Of a stretch of 64,000 nucleotides of DNA, positions 21,267-32,240 are shown one piece after another (positions within the stretch are counted from its first letter, which is position 1; each line of letters opens with the position of its first letter). The stretch is from Haliotis asinina (lineage: Eukaryota > Mollusca > Gastropoda > Lepetellida > Haliotidae). Below the pieces are notes generated by a model that worked only from the letters and a program-made list of their open reading frames with translations, searched no databases and was not told where the DNA came from. The stretch spans positions 60,215,504 through 60,279,503 of the forward strand of contig NC_090280.1 of assembly GCF_037392515.1 (NCBI RefSeq), read 5' to 3'. The translations under genes and the position numbers were made by a program.

Positions 21267-21757
21267 CACTGATTTCCTCCAAACCCTCAAGTTGTATAGT
21301 ATGTATATGATTGATGACCGTAAGGATGTTCTATGACACAACTTGTAATGTCATGATTTCTCTAAGGAGAGCACATGTTTTTCTGGACATACATTGGTGA
21401 GGTGACTGCATTGACCACTACCCACCAACCTTTTAGACTCACTATGTTATTTGTTACAAACCATAGATATTTCTAAGAATAAATAGGAATAGCATTTGCA
21501 TTTACTTATGCTAACAGTGGTCAAACCTTTAACTAAAGAAGTCACACCTTGATCCTGACATGCTGGGCAACTACAGATCTGTCTCAAAGTTGATCAAAAG
21601 GGCTGTTATGGATATATGCACTATATAAATAGCCTATTATTATTATTAACCTAATCAATACCGAAAGTGAATTACATGAATATGCATCTAACTTTGAGGC
21701 TGTTGAGGATTTTTTAGGTTAAGTGTGTACACACATTAGTGTGGAAATCACATGGGT
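21267..21757. other. No recognisable gene
   Basis: AT-rich sequence with no coding frame I can support. A short (TAT)n stretch lies near 21,634. Confidence 0.5.
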
Positions 21758-21965
21758 CAAGGATCTAGGAGCCAGCTAGACATTACATTCTTATGTGAAG
21801 TTTCGCTCACTCAGGCTCTGTCATAACATGACAACATTCACATTATAGAGTCAGCTTAGTTTTACACTGCACTCAGCATTATTCCAACTGTATGACAGTG
21901 GTCTGCAAATAATTGAGCCTGGACCAGACAATCCTATGATCAACAGACTGAGCATCAATGTACGC
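21758..21965 (+). repeat. Dispersed gastropod repeat, copy 3, plus shared flank
   Basis: The TTTTACACTGCACTCAGC, ATTCCAACTGTATGACAGTG, ATAATTGAGCCTGGACCAGA and GAGCATCAATG blocks match the family in order. Immediately upstream, GTCATAACATGACAACATTC is shared with 31,835-31,855, so a second repeat is fused or adjacent. Confidence 0.7.
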
Positions 21966-23461
21966 AGTTTGGCCACATCAAGTGGGTGAAAAACAATGTG
22001 GGAACACTGTGTAGAAACTCCCCACATAAACTCCTAACATTATGACTCTTTACAGTGCTAAACGGGTAAAAATATGTATTGTTATTTATCCTGCATACTA
22101 ACCTGATTCTCTTGGAATTTGCATTGCTTTTGGAGTTGAATGCTGGGATTGATTGCTCCTGAATGAAACTTTTCTTTATAGTAGATTTGATTTCACCACA
22201 GGAAGCATGTTTTGTAGACTTGCTTGAGCTGAATTGAAGGTTCATCATATTCATAACCAATAAACATGTATATAGATCAAATGCTGTCATCTTTGGATGT
22301 TAATGTTAGTCTGTCTATAGACTGGCTTGGGCTGAATTGGCGGAAGTGGAAACATAGTTAAAACCGAAAGGGCCATTGGTCTGTTAATGGCTCAATCAAC
22401 TTAATAGTAATCATATGGTCTGGCAATGTGGCATGTGGCACTGACTATGCAGACTTGCCATATGTACTACATTCATGTCACCATATGCTTCCCTAACTGC
22501 TACTGAGTAGATGTCTGCTCAGATCTGTTGCTGCTGATAAGATTGTTGAAGGGTGGACTTGACAAGAGTGAGATGTACTAAATAATAGTAAATTGTATGA
22601 GAAATGCTGATATTTTCTGAAATGATGTGCATGTAAACAGATAATGTGCCTTGGTTTAACCCATGTATAATATATGTTGAAAAGTTAAAAGTAGGACTCA
22701 TTAAGGTACGTGTATTAGTATGAATTTCAGTAGAAATGATCACCATTGCATGCATAAATTTAAGAAAGACTGCAGAGTAAGCTCTTTTCTTGAAAAAACA
22801 TTTGGTTGATAAACTGACATGTTCTGCAATTCAGTGATTTTGGTTGGTAGATTTGATCAATTGAATTTAGATATATATTGAAAGCTGTTTTTTTATGCCA
22901 AGATCAAGGCATTGAAAAAAAATCATGTAGTTTTGGTATGCAGTTGTAACTGAAGGTGGAAAAGGTAATTATTATCCTTATTATTTCCTAACGTATCTAT
23001 CAGTCTTCTTATCTTAGTGGGTTATAGGAATGTGCTTGAAGTATAGAGCACTTAGACTGCAGCACAGGTCCAAAGTTTCTGGTATTCCATGACTAACCTG
23101 ACCATGAACTTTTTCATCAATAATGGTGTGATACACCTTCCAAACCAAAAACACAAAAACCAAACAAAACTACAATGTTATGTACTGTGTACTCAATCAC
23201 AACAATATTATGTATGTTTTCTGTTGAAATAACATTCATATCAGTCCATACCATATTCTAAAGGCATATCATTGTAAAGCTGATATTTTTCCAAACTTAC
23301 ATTAAGTGGTGCAATAAAACTACAACAGGAACAGGAAGATTACTCAGCACCAGAGGTCACATGGCCAATAGTGCGAAGTATAAGATAAACAATTTGAACC
23401 AGGACAGGTGGGGCAAATGTTATGACAGCTTAATGTAATGCTTTCTAATTTAATCCATATA
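21966..23461. other. No recognisable gene (1.5 kb)
   Basis: AT-rich DNA. Minus-strand frames of 111 and 78 codons exist but show no family motif, codon bias or conserved neighbours, so I do not call them. Confidence 0.5.
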
Positions 23462-24162
23462 CAGTGGAAGCTGTCTAATTCGGACTTGACTTGGACCGAC
23501 TTTTGTGTCCGAATTACGAGGAGTCTGAATTAGACTGGTGAGAGTCAAGAGTTAGCTCCCTTGACCATAGATGATCATGGACATTATTGCGTATCAGTAG
23601 ATTATCAAAACTGTAATTCCGTCAATAAGTATCACCCCATCTTTTATAAATAATTTATTGTTAGAATTCTCTGTCGTCCGGTGGTTTCCAATGCAAAACA
23701 TATTTCGTGTCTGTAAGCACGAGCGCTAGAAGTGATGTACCATGTTTTTCGTGTTACTCGCTATTTCGCAGGGTAACGCCCCTGTATGGAAGCACATGTG
23801 ATTTGATCTTCACAGAAATCAACAAATACAACGTATCATTGGTTCAGGCATTTTGTCACTGATGAGAAATTACTAGAGTATCGTCTGTTTATAACAAAAT
23901 CGGATACCATCAAAATGACACTGAGTGACACAAAGCACTTCCGCCTCAGGCAGTCCCACTAGTCCGAGTTAATTAGCTATGTTTTCATAGTAAATTACCT
24001 TGAAGGGTGGAGATTTCAGTCCGGAATCCGAGTTATAGGAAGTCCGAATTAGTTAGTCTATATGTAATGATAACTTAGTTAACTTCTGCTGGGACCAACA
24101 ATCTGATCCGAATTATATAGAAAACCCAGTTACTTAGGGTCCGAGTAAGACAGCTTCCACTG
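23462..24162. mobile_element. pogo/Tigger-like MITE with TIRs and TA duplication
   Basis: Left end CAGTGGAAGCTGTCTAATTC and right end GTAAGACAGCTTCCACTG are terminal inverted repeats. TA sits outside both (23460-23461 and 24163-24164), the target of Tc1/mariner/pogo transposases. TCCGAATTA-type motifs recur inside near both ends. The CAGTGGAA- terminus is characteristic of pogo/Tigger elements. At 701 bp it has no transposase frame, so it is a non-autonomous deletion derivative. A terminus of another copy lies at 34,757-34,773. Confidence 0.85.
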
Positions 24163-24164
24163 TA

Positions 24165-24538
24165 CATGTAAAAATTAATGAAAAATTTTATTTCTTCAAT
24201 AAAATATTGGTTATGCAGATCAGATGCATGCAGACTTTTGTATTTGTTCCCCAGGGGAGGTTTGTGTAAATGTATAGGGGTATAGAACTTAACCCAGTGC
24301 AAACCACCAACCATAGGAATGTTCCATAATAAACCGTAGAATAATGCCTAATAATTAGTGTCAGTTATTAAAAACATTCGTACAAATGAGTACAAATGTT
24401 GCCCAACATCTTATAGACCAGCTGCTAATGTAAGCTTCTTCAGCAGATAGTTGCTGGTGTCCAAAACAGTAGAATTACAGAGATACGTTTCTGTATTGTA
24501 ACTCACATTAACTCATAACCTGAAGTGGGATAATATCT
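24165..24538. other. No recognisable gene
   Basis: Intergenic AT-rich sequence between two transposons; nothing recognised. Confidence 0.5.
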
Positions 24539-25568
24539 TTAAAGGTCACATGCAACATAAAACACGACTTTGCAGATTCTGGTACCTTTCGGTATGCACA
24601 TACCGAAATAAATCGTAGAAAATGCCAATTCAAACTATAAAGTTGAAAAAAAAACGTGATGAAAAAAAAGCCGGAGTTCAAACGTTTCACTAAATTTCCC
24701 CCAGCGCTGGGGGGAAAACTGGTTTCAACAGCTGTGCTGTGTCCATAACACATGCACAGTGAATAGGTTCGCGGAGGTTGAGACAGTATGCATGCCCAGA
24801 GTCTGAAGTTGTGAGCAGTCTAATCTTGGTTGTGTACACAAACAAGTAAATAATCTACTCGTTACGTAAAAAACTTGTCTCTGTCACAGAGAAAGCTCAG
24901 TGTCTGGTTTGTTAACACCTATATGTCTGCCTGCCTGTCTGCTAAAGACAACATGCAGTAGACAGCTTCAATCATTGACCACATGCAATTTGAACTTAAC
25001 ACCTATCAGACTATACGACATAAAGAAAATAAATTGATTTATGACTTATGCACCCGATTCCCGTCTCTGCCACAATATGTAATTAGGCATGTGTGATACA
25101 CATGACATGTTTTTATGTCTGTGGGTTGCAAACAAACTATATTCATTTTTTTCGGATGATTGGATCTGACAGAAACTGGTGCAAACTCTTGTCAGTTTCA
25201 AGTCCTGCTTTGTACTTGGACGAATGACAGATTCCAGCCACGCAGTAGTTTACCATCTCTACTGAGATGATTTTTGATTGGATCGAGCGCAAATTCAGAG
25301 AAGGTATATTTTCAAAACCCAGCATCTCTATATACATTCTTCATGGATAACGACTTCTTTTAGTGTATATGATTTTGTTTGACAACAGTATATGAATCCA
25401 TACTGAAACGACGCATCAAGTGCCCAAAAAGAAGTTGTTGTCCATAAAGAATCTTACTTTATCGTGACTCGCCATACTTCTAAAATGCCCAAGAACAGAT
25501 CATTTTTTTAAATGAGTGATAAATGTGTTTTAATTATGTTTGATTTTTTGGTTGCATGTGACCTTTAA
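24539..25568. mobile_element. 1.03-kb TIR element carrying a THAP fragment and a PLE-like tail
   Basis: The 18-base sequence TTAAAGGTCACATGCAAC at 24539-24556 is exactly reverse-complemented at 25551-25568. Inside are a perfect 10-bp palindrome TTTCGGTATG (24587-24608), a THAP fragment on minus (25143-25256), and a tail resembling the PLE tail at 1.93 kb (25381-25445). It may be a non-autonomous transposon or a composite of nested insertions. No transposase core is present. Confidence 0.55.
25143..25256 (-). pseudogene. THAP-domain fragment, broken
   Basis: Minus strand from ATG at 25256 reads MVNYCVAGICHSS..., then LHQFLSDPIIRKK and a stop. This matches the first 35 or so residues of a THAP domain (M-V-N-Y-C...C, HxF, RxxW). 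The stop TGA falls exactly where the conserved tryptophan (TGG) should follow RKK, and another in-frame stop comes two codons later. The HRFP block reads HQFL. No continuation was found. It is a decayed fragment, about 4.5 kb from the other THAP piece and on the same strand. Confidence 0.6.
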
Positions 25569-25806
25569 CTCTGTAATGTTCAGGCAATGATTCAGCTTAC
25601 CCTGTAGATGGTGGTAGTAAATCACATACTGTCCAGCTCCCATTGGTATTATTACAATGATACCATATTCTCCTGACTCCATCAGGAATATTATGTTTAT
25701 GTCATACTGCCAAACATCTATTGGGAATATTATTGTCATACTATTATCATGATATTGATGTCATACTTTCGTAACTCCTTCTGGAATGTTACACTGATAT
25801 TGCATT
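25569..25806. repeat. Diverged edge of the 39-bp minisatellite
   Basis: Phrases such as TGTCCAGCTCCCATTGG and GTCATACTG recur irregularly. They look like degenerate early units of the array that becomes regular from about 25,807. Confidence 0.5.
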
Positions 25807-26240
25807 GTCCAGCTTTCACTGGCGATATTACATAGATGTCATACGGTCCAGCTTCCATTGGCTCTATTACATAGATGTCATACTGTCCAGCTTCCATTGG
25901 CTCTATTACATAGATGTCATACTGTCCAGCTTCCACTGGCTATATTACATGGATGTTATACTGTCCAGTTTCCATTGGCTATATTACATGGATGTTATAC
26001 TGTCTAGTTTCCATTGGCTCTATTACATGGATGTTATACTGTCCAGCTTCCATTGGCTCTATTACATGGATGTTATACTGTCCAGTTTCCATTGGCTCTA
26101 TTACATGGATGTTATACTGTCCAGCTTCCATTGGCTCTATTACATGGATGTTATACTGTCCAGCTTCCATTGGCTCTATTACATGGATGTTATACTGTCC
26201 AGCTTCCATTGGCTCTATTAAATAGATGTCATACTGTTCT
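25807..26240. repeat. 39-bp minisatellite, about 11 units
   Basis: Units begin GTCCAGCTTCCATTGGCTCT and repeat every 39 bases, with increasing uniformity toward the right; the left units differ at ATAGATGTC versus ATGGATGTT. Because 39 is a multiple of three and the unit lacks stops in most frames, long open frames appear on both strands with a 13-residue periodicity. These are best read as by-products of the repeat, not proteins. Confidence 0.95.
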
Positions 26241-26261
26241 GCCACCCAGCGCCAGGCTAGT

Positions 26262-26615
26262 GATCCAGCTATTTTAGAGCATGGTGGATGAGCAGGCTAA
26301 AGCACCAGGCTAGTGTTCCAGTGAGGTTGAGGTGTTGGGATCGAACCCACCTGTGACCCGGTGTAAAAAAACATTGAAGTCAAGTTTGTGTGCAGACACT
26401 TTCATTGTTGTCACAACCCTGTGCACTTAAAAGAACCTACGAATCGGTATGACCAGATGGTGGCCACATCTGCAAACATACATTTTTGCAGTGAACTTGG
26501 ACAAAGTACTGTGGCTCTGTATCCCAATCCATCCAGGTGTTAGGATGAGACAGCCGCAATAACTCAGTGCACTATCCACGCTCATGGGAACTGTTTTCCA
26601 GTGAGTGTATTGTTG
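26262..26615 (+). repeat. tRNA-derived SINE, second family
   Basis: A-box-like GTGGATGAGCAGGCTAAAGC (about 26283) and B-box-like GGGATCGAACCC (about 26337) are followed by a conserved body with GTTGTCACAACCCTGTGCAC, TTAAAAGAACCTACGAATC and ACTTGGACAAAGTACTGTGG. A partial copy of the body is at about 31,510-31,700. No function beyond retrotransposition is indicated. Confidence 0.6.
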
Positions 26616-26619
26616 AAAG

Positions 26620-27140
26620 AGACTTGTAGGGTGGTCCAAGTGTCATGGTGTGGGCTGCAATCAGTCTAAACCATATAGTTGACAGCATGGTGTTCCAGAA
26701 TCTCGGTCCAGGATGAGGAAATGATGTGACAGCTGCTCACTATACTGACCCAAGTCATCACCTGACATTGTACCACACTTTGGACACTTTGTTGGATGTT
26801 ACAGAAATCACATCTTCCAGCAAGATAACGCTCATGCCCACACTTTGAGAGCAACACTTGACTTCCTAAGACAACATGGCACTGCACACAACACCCTGCA
26901 CTCAGTTGGATTTCAAGTCTAATAGACTGCCTTTGGGGTGAGATTCTGAGAAGACTGAATGACCTTTAACTAAGGTCAACACCTGCGGCTGGACTGGATC
27001 AGGCACTTTTCAGGGTATGGACCCAAGAGTGATTGGCCTTCATCAACCGACTAATTTATTCTATGTGCAGATGATGCAACACTTTCATCAATGCCCATGG
27101 ATGTCACACACAATGCAGACTTTAAGGTATCTTAATGATA
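26620..27140 (+). pseudogene. Decayed Tc1-like transposase
   Basis: Different frames carry GGPSVMVWAAISLN near 26,630, FQQDNAHAHTLRATLDFLRQ near 26,810 (the second catalytic aspartate block of DDE transposases) and a weak C-terminal SM-x-R-type end. The helix-turn-helix and the first catalytic aspartate region are missing, and the frame shifts and stops repeatedly. It is an old relic of the Tc1/mariner superfamily. Confidence 0.65.
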
Positions 27141-27700
27141 CTATGTTTTGGTAGTTTTGTTTTTGTGAACTCCATGTGTCATTCCTGAAAATGTGTTAAC
27201 TGTAATTGTCAAGTTTGAACTCAATCCTCCACTTTGATTGTTACTGAGTCTAGTGAGAGTGAATTAAAGTGTGTGCTATCAGTACATTTCTTTTGTGGTT
27301 CAGTATATTTCAGTTTTGGTATGAAAAAAAGAAAAAAGGCAGGAAAATCAATTTCCATGTTAGTATGTAGAATTCGACTTATTAATTATCTTAAAACACA
27401 ACAGGAATTTAAAACAAAAATTAATTCATGAATGAAAAAGCATCTTTTATATGATAACAAGATTATTGTATAAAATGAACTTTTGTGTAGTAAAATTTGA
27501 TAACAGGAGATAACTTTTTCCCAGATTTACGGCATAAATATGACATGTTTGTTCAGGGGAGATATGCGATGATGGCAGTATGATTTGAAGCAAGATGAAG
27601 CTAATTAAATGCATAACATTCCTACTGTCATATTTAAAGGGCGACTAATGGGATCGGGTGGTCAGGCTCTCTGACTTGGCTGACTTGGCTGACTTGGCAT
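27141..27700. other. No recognisable gene
   Basis: AT-rich sequence. A short triplication of GACTTGGCT occurs at about 27,673-27,698. Confidence 0.5.
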
Positions 27701-28285
27701 TTTACACACTGAATGTTCAAAGTCACATAAGTGTGTTGTGTGTTGGAAGACATTTTGAAAATATCAGGTTTGTTATCATAGAACATGTCATACCATCATA
27801 TAATGTATGGTAACTAAACTGGTTGTTTTAAGAGTGTGGCGTATTTCTTATGTTTTCAGTAAACACCATAGCATCTGCAGATTAACAATGGAAGTTGGAA
27901 TCACGGAATCCTTTCTCAGTCACTGAAACAGATGAAGTTTGGTAAAGCTATTTGCTGGAAACAGAATATCTCAAGACACATTGTTCCGACACTTTGGAAA
28001 TAGGTGATCTCAAAAAAGGACACTTTATTGGAACCCTGGAAATGAATGATCTCATGAAAGCACAAATTCTTGGAACTGTGCAAATTGTTTCCAAATGGTT
28101 TGGAGAGTCATGAAAAACCAACAAAGTAGTGTGACAGAATGTCGGAAAACATTCTTTATCAGCTAATCTCCAAACACGTCAAGAATTCTTGTAAAATCAA
28201 GCATATGAATGTTTTGAATGTGTGAATAAATTGACATAATCAGGTACTCTTTGGGTACATATGCTGATTCACAGTAGAGTAAAAC
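27700..28285 (+). pseudogene. Zinc-finger unit 1: upstream exon region with broken N-terminal frame
   Basis: A pyrimidine tract and TTTTCAG (AG at 27858-27859) form a splice acceptor that is shared, with the following AAACACCA-AGCATC-sequence, by units 2 (35204-35205) and 3 (58653-58654). After it, ATG 27889 opens only a short frame. Remnants of acidic repeats of the type GTLE-x-x-DL and of an additional degenerate finger (CFEC...H, about 28,205-28,280) follow, but stops and a frame change separate them from the open finger block. Either translation starts at 28286 or the gene has lost its original N-terminus. Confidence 0.55.
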
Positions 28286-29704
28286 ATGATGAATGTGAGA
28301 ACAAATTTTAAAAATAGTGTGAAATATAATATGAAGATTCACAGTGAGACCAAACCTAATGAATGTGTTGAATGTGGGAAAACATTTGCACACTCTGGTA
28401 ACCTGCAGGCACACATGAGGATTCACACTGGAATTAAGCCTTATCAATGTGATGAATGTAAGAAAACATTTACACAGTTAGGTAGTCTGCGGAGACACAT
28501 GAGGATTCACACTGGAGTCAACCCATATGAATGTGTCACATGCAGAAAAACATTTGCGCATTCAAACAGTCTGCAGACACACATGAAAATTCACACTGGA
28601 GTGAAGCCTTATGAATGTGTGGATTGTAAGAAAACATTTACACAGTTGGGTAGTCTGCAGAGACACATGAGGATTCACACTGGAATCAGACCTCATGAGT
28701 GCTTTGTGTGTCAGAAAACATTTACACAATCACAACATTTGCAGACCCACCTGAAGATGCACAGTGGCATCAAGCCTTATGAATGTGCTGAATGTGGGAA
28801 AAAATATGCACGGTCAAGTAGTCTGCAGGAACATATGACGATTCACACTGGAATCAAGCCATATGAATGTATTGAATGTGGGAAAACATTTACACAGTCA
28901 AGTAATCTGAAGGTACACATGAGGATTCACAGTGGGATTAAACCTTATGAATGTGTTGAATGTGGGAAAAAATATTCACGGTCAAGTAATCTGCAGCAAC
29001 ACATGACAATTCACAGTGGAACAAAACCTTATGAATGTGTCAAATGTGGAAAAACATTATCAAGTTCAGTCAGTCTGCAAATGCATATGAGGATTCACAG
29101 TGGAATTAAGCCTTATGAATGTGTTAAATGTGGGAAAAAATTTACACAATCATCTAGTCTGCAGACACACTTGAGGATTCACAGTGGAATTAGGCCTTAT
29201 GAATGTGTTGAATGTGGGAAAAAATTTACACAATCATGTAGTCTGCAGAGACACATGAGGATTCACAGTGGAATCAAACCTCATCAGAGCAATGTGTGTC
29301 AGAAAACACTTACACCATCAATTCAATTCCAGTCACACCTTAGGAGTCACGGCAGAATCAAGCATTTTGATTGTGTTGAATGTGGGAAAACATTTACACA
29401 GTCAAGTAATCTGAAGGTACACATGAGGATTCACAGTGGAATTAAACCTTATCAATGTGATGTATGTGGGAAAACATTTGCACAGTCAAGTAATCTGAAT
29501 GTACATATGAGGATTCACAGTGGCATTAAACCTTATGAATGTGTTGAATGTGGGAAAAAATTTACACAATTAAGTAGTCTGGAGACACACATGAAGATTC
29601 ACAGTGGAATTAAGCCTTATGAATGTGGTGAATGTGGGAAACAATTTACACAATTATGTAGTCTGCAGACACACTTGAACATTCACAGTGGAGTCAAGCA
29701 GTGA
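28286..29704 (+). CDS. C2H2 zinc-finger protein, 16 fingers (unit 1)
   Basis: A 472-residue single-exon frame, ATG 28286 to TGA 29704, expected to encode a nuclear DNA-binding protein. After 26 N-terminal residues, 16 fingers of exactly 28 residues follow without a gap. Fifteen keep CX2C-X12-HX3H; the twelfth has Ser for the first Cys and a diverged core. Helix positions are repetitive (for example Q-S-N-V three times, Q-x-S-R/T often), so the array probably grew by recent internal duplication. Linkers read (S/T)G(I/V/T)(K/R/N)P; none has the Glu of TGEKP. No KRAB, BTB, SCAN or ZAD partner domain is visible. The start is uncertain: the frame begins inside a degenerate finger. Neighbouring units at 35.8 and 59.5 kb are paralogues. 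Confidence 0.8.
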   Translation: MMNVRTNFKNSVKYNMKIHSETKPNECVECGKTFAHSGNLQAHMRIHTGIKPYQCDECKKTFTQLGSLRRHMRIHTGVNPYECVTCRKTFAHSNSLQTHMKIHTGVKPYECVDCKKTFTQLGSLQRHMRIHTGIRPHECFVCQKTFTQSQHLQTHLKMHSGIKPYECAECGKKYARSSSLQEHMTIHTGIKPYECIECGKTFTQSSNLKVHMRIHSGIKPYECVECGKKYSRSSNLQQHMTIHSGTKPYECVKCGKTLSSSVSLQMHMRIHSGIKPYECVKCGKKFTQSSSLQTHLRIHSGIRPYECVECGKKFTQSCSLQRHMRIHSGIKPHQSNVCQKTLTPSIQFQSHLRSHGRIKHFDCVECGKTFTQSSNLKVHMRIHSGIKPYQCDVCGKTFAQSSNLNVHMRIHSGIKPYECVECGKKFTQLSSLETHMKIHSGIKPYECGECGKQFTQLCSLQTHLNIHSGVKQ

Positions 29705-30480
29705 AGACTGATTATTGTTTAGGGTTTGGAAAAGGATGTACCCCTGCAGGTATCCTACATATGTATCCAAGGTGGTATCTCATCTTATCAATGTGTTGTT
29801 TGTGGAAAACGTTTGCATTGTCAGATACTCAATAGAATCAACTGATTGTTGAGTTGTAGTGTTATGTATATATTACAGTGAATATATTTGTTCATACATT
29901 TTTATCTGACAAAGTTTTCTTTTCAATGGAAGTCTGTGTATGTACAAGTCACTGTGCAGAATGTTTCTTGTTTATAGCCCCACAGATCTATCCCAGAAGT
30001 AGTCAGTTAGCAAATGCATCCACACCAACCTCAGAGTAACTGATGAAAAATAAAATTAGTGAGCTGTGTCAGCACAGGCCTTCTTCTACAGTACATCCCC
30101 AGGTCAAGTGCAGACATGTATTCTCAGCAGGTTCATTTCTTGCCACCAACTATTGTTAAACAAAATCAAGATTACCATCATACCATTTGACCATTGCTAC
30201 ACCACAAAGAAAAAAGTCTTGGTTGATAATTACGGTTTTTCCATTGACCTCATGTTGTAAACTTTGTCAGCATATGGTGGATAATGCATCTACAACTTTA
30301 GAGACATTTGATAATGATGACTGAGTAGAGGTGTGAGGTATAAAATCTTGGGCTCCTCAATCTTAGACACACTTACTTGAATAAACCCATCTCTCCTTTC
30401 TTGTGTCAGATTAAGAAACATTTATGCTTAATTTTTATTTATTTTTTTGTGAACATCATCAGAAAAAGGTCACAGCTGAT
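29705..30480 (+). other. Downstream region of unit 1 with finger remnant
   Basis: About 29,785-29,830 reads as a decayed finger (CVVCGKRL-like). The interval aligns with 37,010-37,230 downstream of unit 2. At about 30,355-30,400 the phrase CTTACTTGAATAAACCCATC matches a repeat end at 53,080 and 61,610. Confidence 0.6.
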
Positions 30481-31510
30481 TTGTCACATCCCTACGATAC
30501 TGAAGCACTTTACGAAATGCCTTCCATTGTAAATGCTAGTTCAGGATGACTGTTTCTGTAAGCAGTTAATGTGCATACTTTGATATACCATACAGTGCTT
30601 ATATTTTAGTGCTAATTTAAGATAACCGATTAATTATTTGGCACTATCTAGTGATGTCTATGACCTTTGCATTGTATGCTCAAGTTTGCTGTATTGCTCA
30701 TGCAAATAATTCTTTTCAGTGTTTCCACACACATGTGTATATCTCTTGTCTTTGTCTAGTTTCACTCATTTGATGCGCTAGATCAGTATATGCATTCAGT
30801 AGCCTAGATTCCAGTAGCTTAGTCACAAAAACAGTTCAAAGAAATGTATGCAATTATTTTGAGCAATGATGGAGTTGTAGATATGTCAGTTTATTCTGTA
30901 TTTTACAAATACAGTAGTTCGCGATCAAATAACATTCAAGTAGATTTGCCTCCGATATATGCCCACAGAATAGATTACATCAGCCAGCGTTTGTGTTTTG
31001 ATATTTCGTCAACATGAATAAGTACTAGTGTTTTAGTAATGATATAAAATGTTCTGTTTGCTGTGCAGTTGTATACTGCACAGAACAGTTTATTCACAAA
31101 TCATTACTGTAATCATTAGAATATGGTATTGTATGCTGCAAATATCCATTCAAGCAAGCACAGTTGATGTATGCAATTACAGTTTTCATTTGCTCTTACT
31201 TAACTCCATAATTTTAAGAAATATGCATAGTCAATCACAACAATGTCGCCCCAGTACGTTATTACATAGTCATTAAACAAAGTTATTGTTTTCTGTAAAG
31301 CAACAAATTCCGACATTCAGACATCTGTTAACTGATTAAAGGCATTACAGTAGTACATGTATTTTAATTTAGTTGCTGAACTCCTTGTACATCGAAATTG
31401 CACATCCACTCGGGGCACTTCGCACCGTTTACCACATGTGCTTATTGCATGTATTTCGACAGCTGAATTTTACTTACACTAGTTGTAAATTCTGACCGTT
31501 GTTAATGCAT
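30481..31510 (+). repeat. Segmental duplication flank shared by zinc-finger units
   Basis: About 30,715-31,500 aligns with about 60,588-61,300 downstream of unit 3. Shared phrases are TGCCTAGATTCC (AGCCTAGATTCC here), TTAGTCACA, CATTCAAGTAGATTT, CCCACAGAATAGATTA and ATGAATAAGTA. About 30,490-30,640 aligns with 37,940-38,030 downstream of unit 2. No coding frame is supported. Confidence 0.7.
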
Positions 31511-31860
31511 TAAGCATGACATACCTTTTGGTTGTTTATGACCACATGGTGACCACATGATATGTGCAAACAGCTAGTTGCTGGTACAGCAACATGCAAC
31601 TTGGACAAAGTACTGTGACCAGGTGTCCCAGCCCACCCAGGTGTGAATGGGTATCTCAGAACTTGGTGTGCTTTCTGGCAGCCAGATTTGTAAAAAGTTG
31701 CTTTCCTGCATGTGTCCAAAAAGGTTGCCTTCCTGCGAAGAACTACACTTAAATGTAGAAAACATATGGATCTTGGATCTAGGTGCAGTTTAGACATGAT
31801 GCATGTTCTTTCCATAGGTTTCCTCTATGAGGCTGTGTCATAACATGACAAGATTCACTC
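31511..31860 (+). repeat. Partial SINE body and shared repeat end
   Basis: ACTTGGACAAAGTACTGTG and CCCACCCAGGTGTGAATGGG match the SINE body at 26.45-26.55 kb. GTCATAACATGACAAGATTC near 31,835 matches 21,815. The A/B boxes are missing, so this is a 5'-truncated or fragmented copy. Confidence 0.55.
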
Positions 31861-32064
31861 CATAGCTAGTGGCACTTTGGGATGGGTAGAGAGGGGAGAG
31901 TGGGTTCTTGGCATCTGATGGAGGAGGGGTGCTAACTAGGCACTACAAGGCATGTTGGCTATCTGTGATTGAGAATACACATGGATTTTTGACATGACAC
32001 TAACTGTGCAAGAACCTACAGCAAACATAAGTGTAGTTCCCTCAAGGTGATCGGTTTGGTTCAA

Positions 32065-32240
32065 GTGTCTCATGTACATATAGGTGTCGTGTACACATAG
32101 GTGTCTCATGTACATACGAGTACATATAGGTGTCTCATGTACATACGGGTGCAAAAAGGTGTCTCATGTACATATAGGTGCCATGTACATATAGGCATCT
32201 CATGTACATATAGGTGTTTCATGTACATATAGGCGTCTCA
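32065..32240. repeat. Short-period minisatellite (about 20-22 bp)
   Basis: Variants of GTGTCTCATGTACATATAG repeat about eight times with irregular spacing. Array edges are approximate. A CATGTACATATAGG core is present in most units. Confidence 0.8.

Noticed and set aside
21955..22290. 111-codon minus-strand frame
   Set aside because: No motif; overlaps the end of a dispersed repeat.
25807..26240. CRISPR-like array
   Set aside because: Units are contiguous without unique spacers, and the DNA is eukaryotic.
25736..26277. Several 66-138-codon frames with 13-residue repeats on both strands
   Set aside because: All frames are equally open because the 39-bp unit is divisible by three; no start context or flanking coding sequence.
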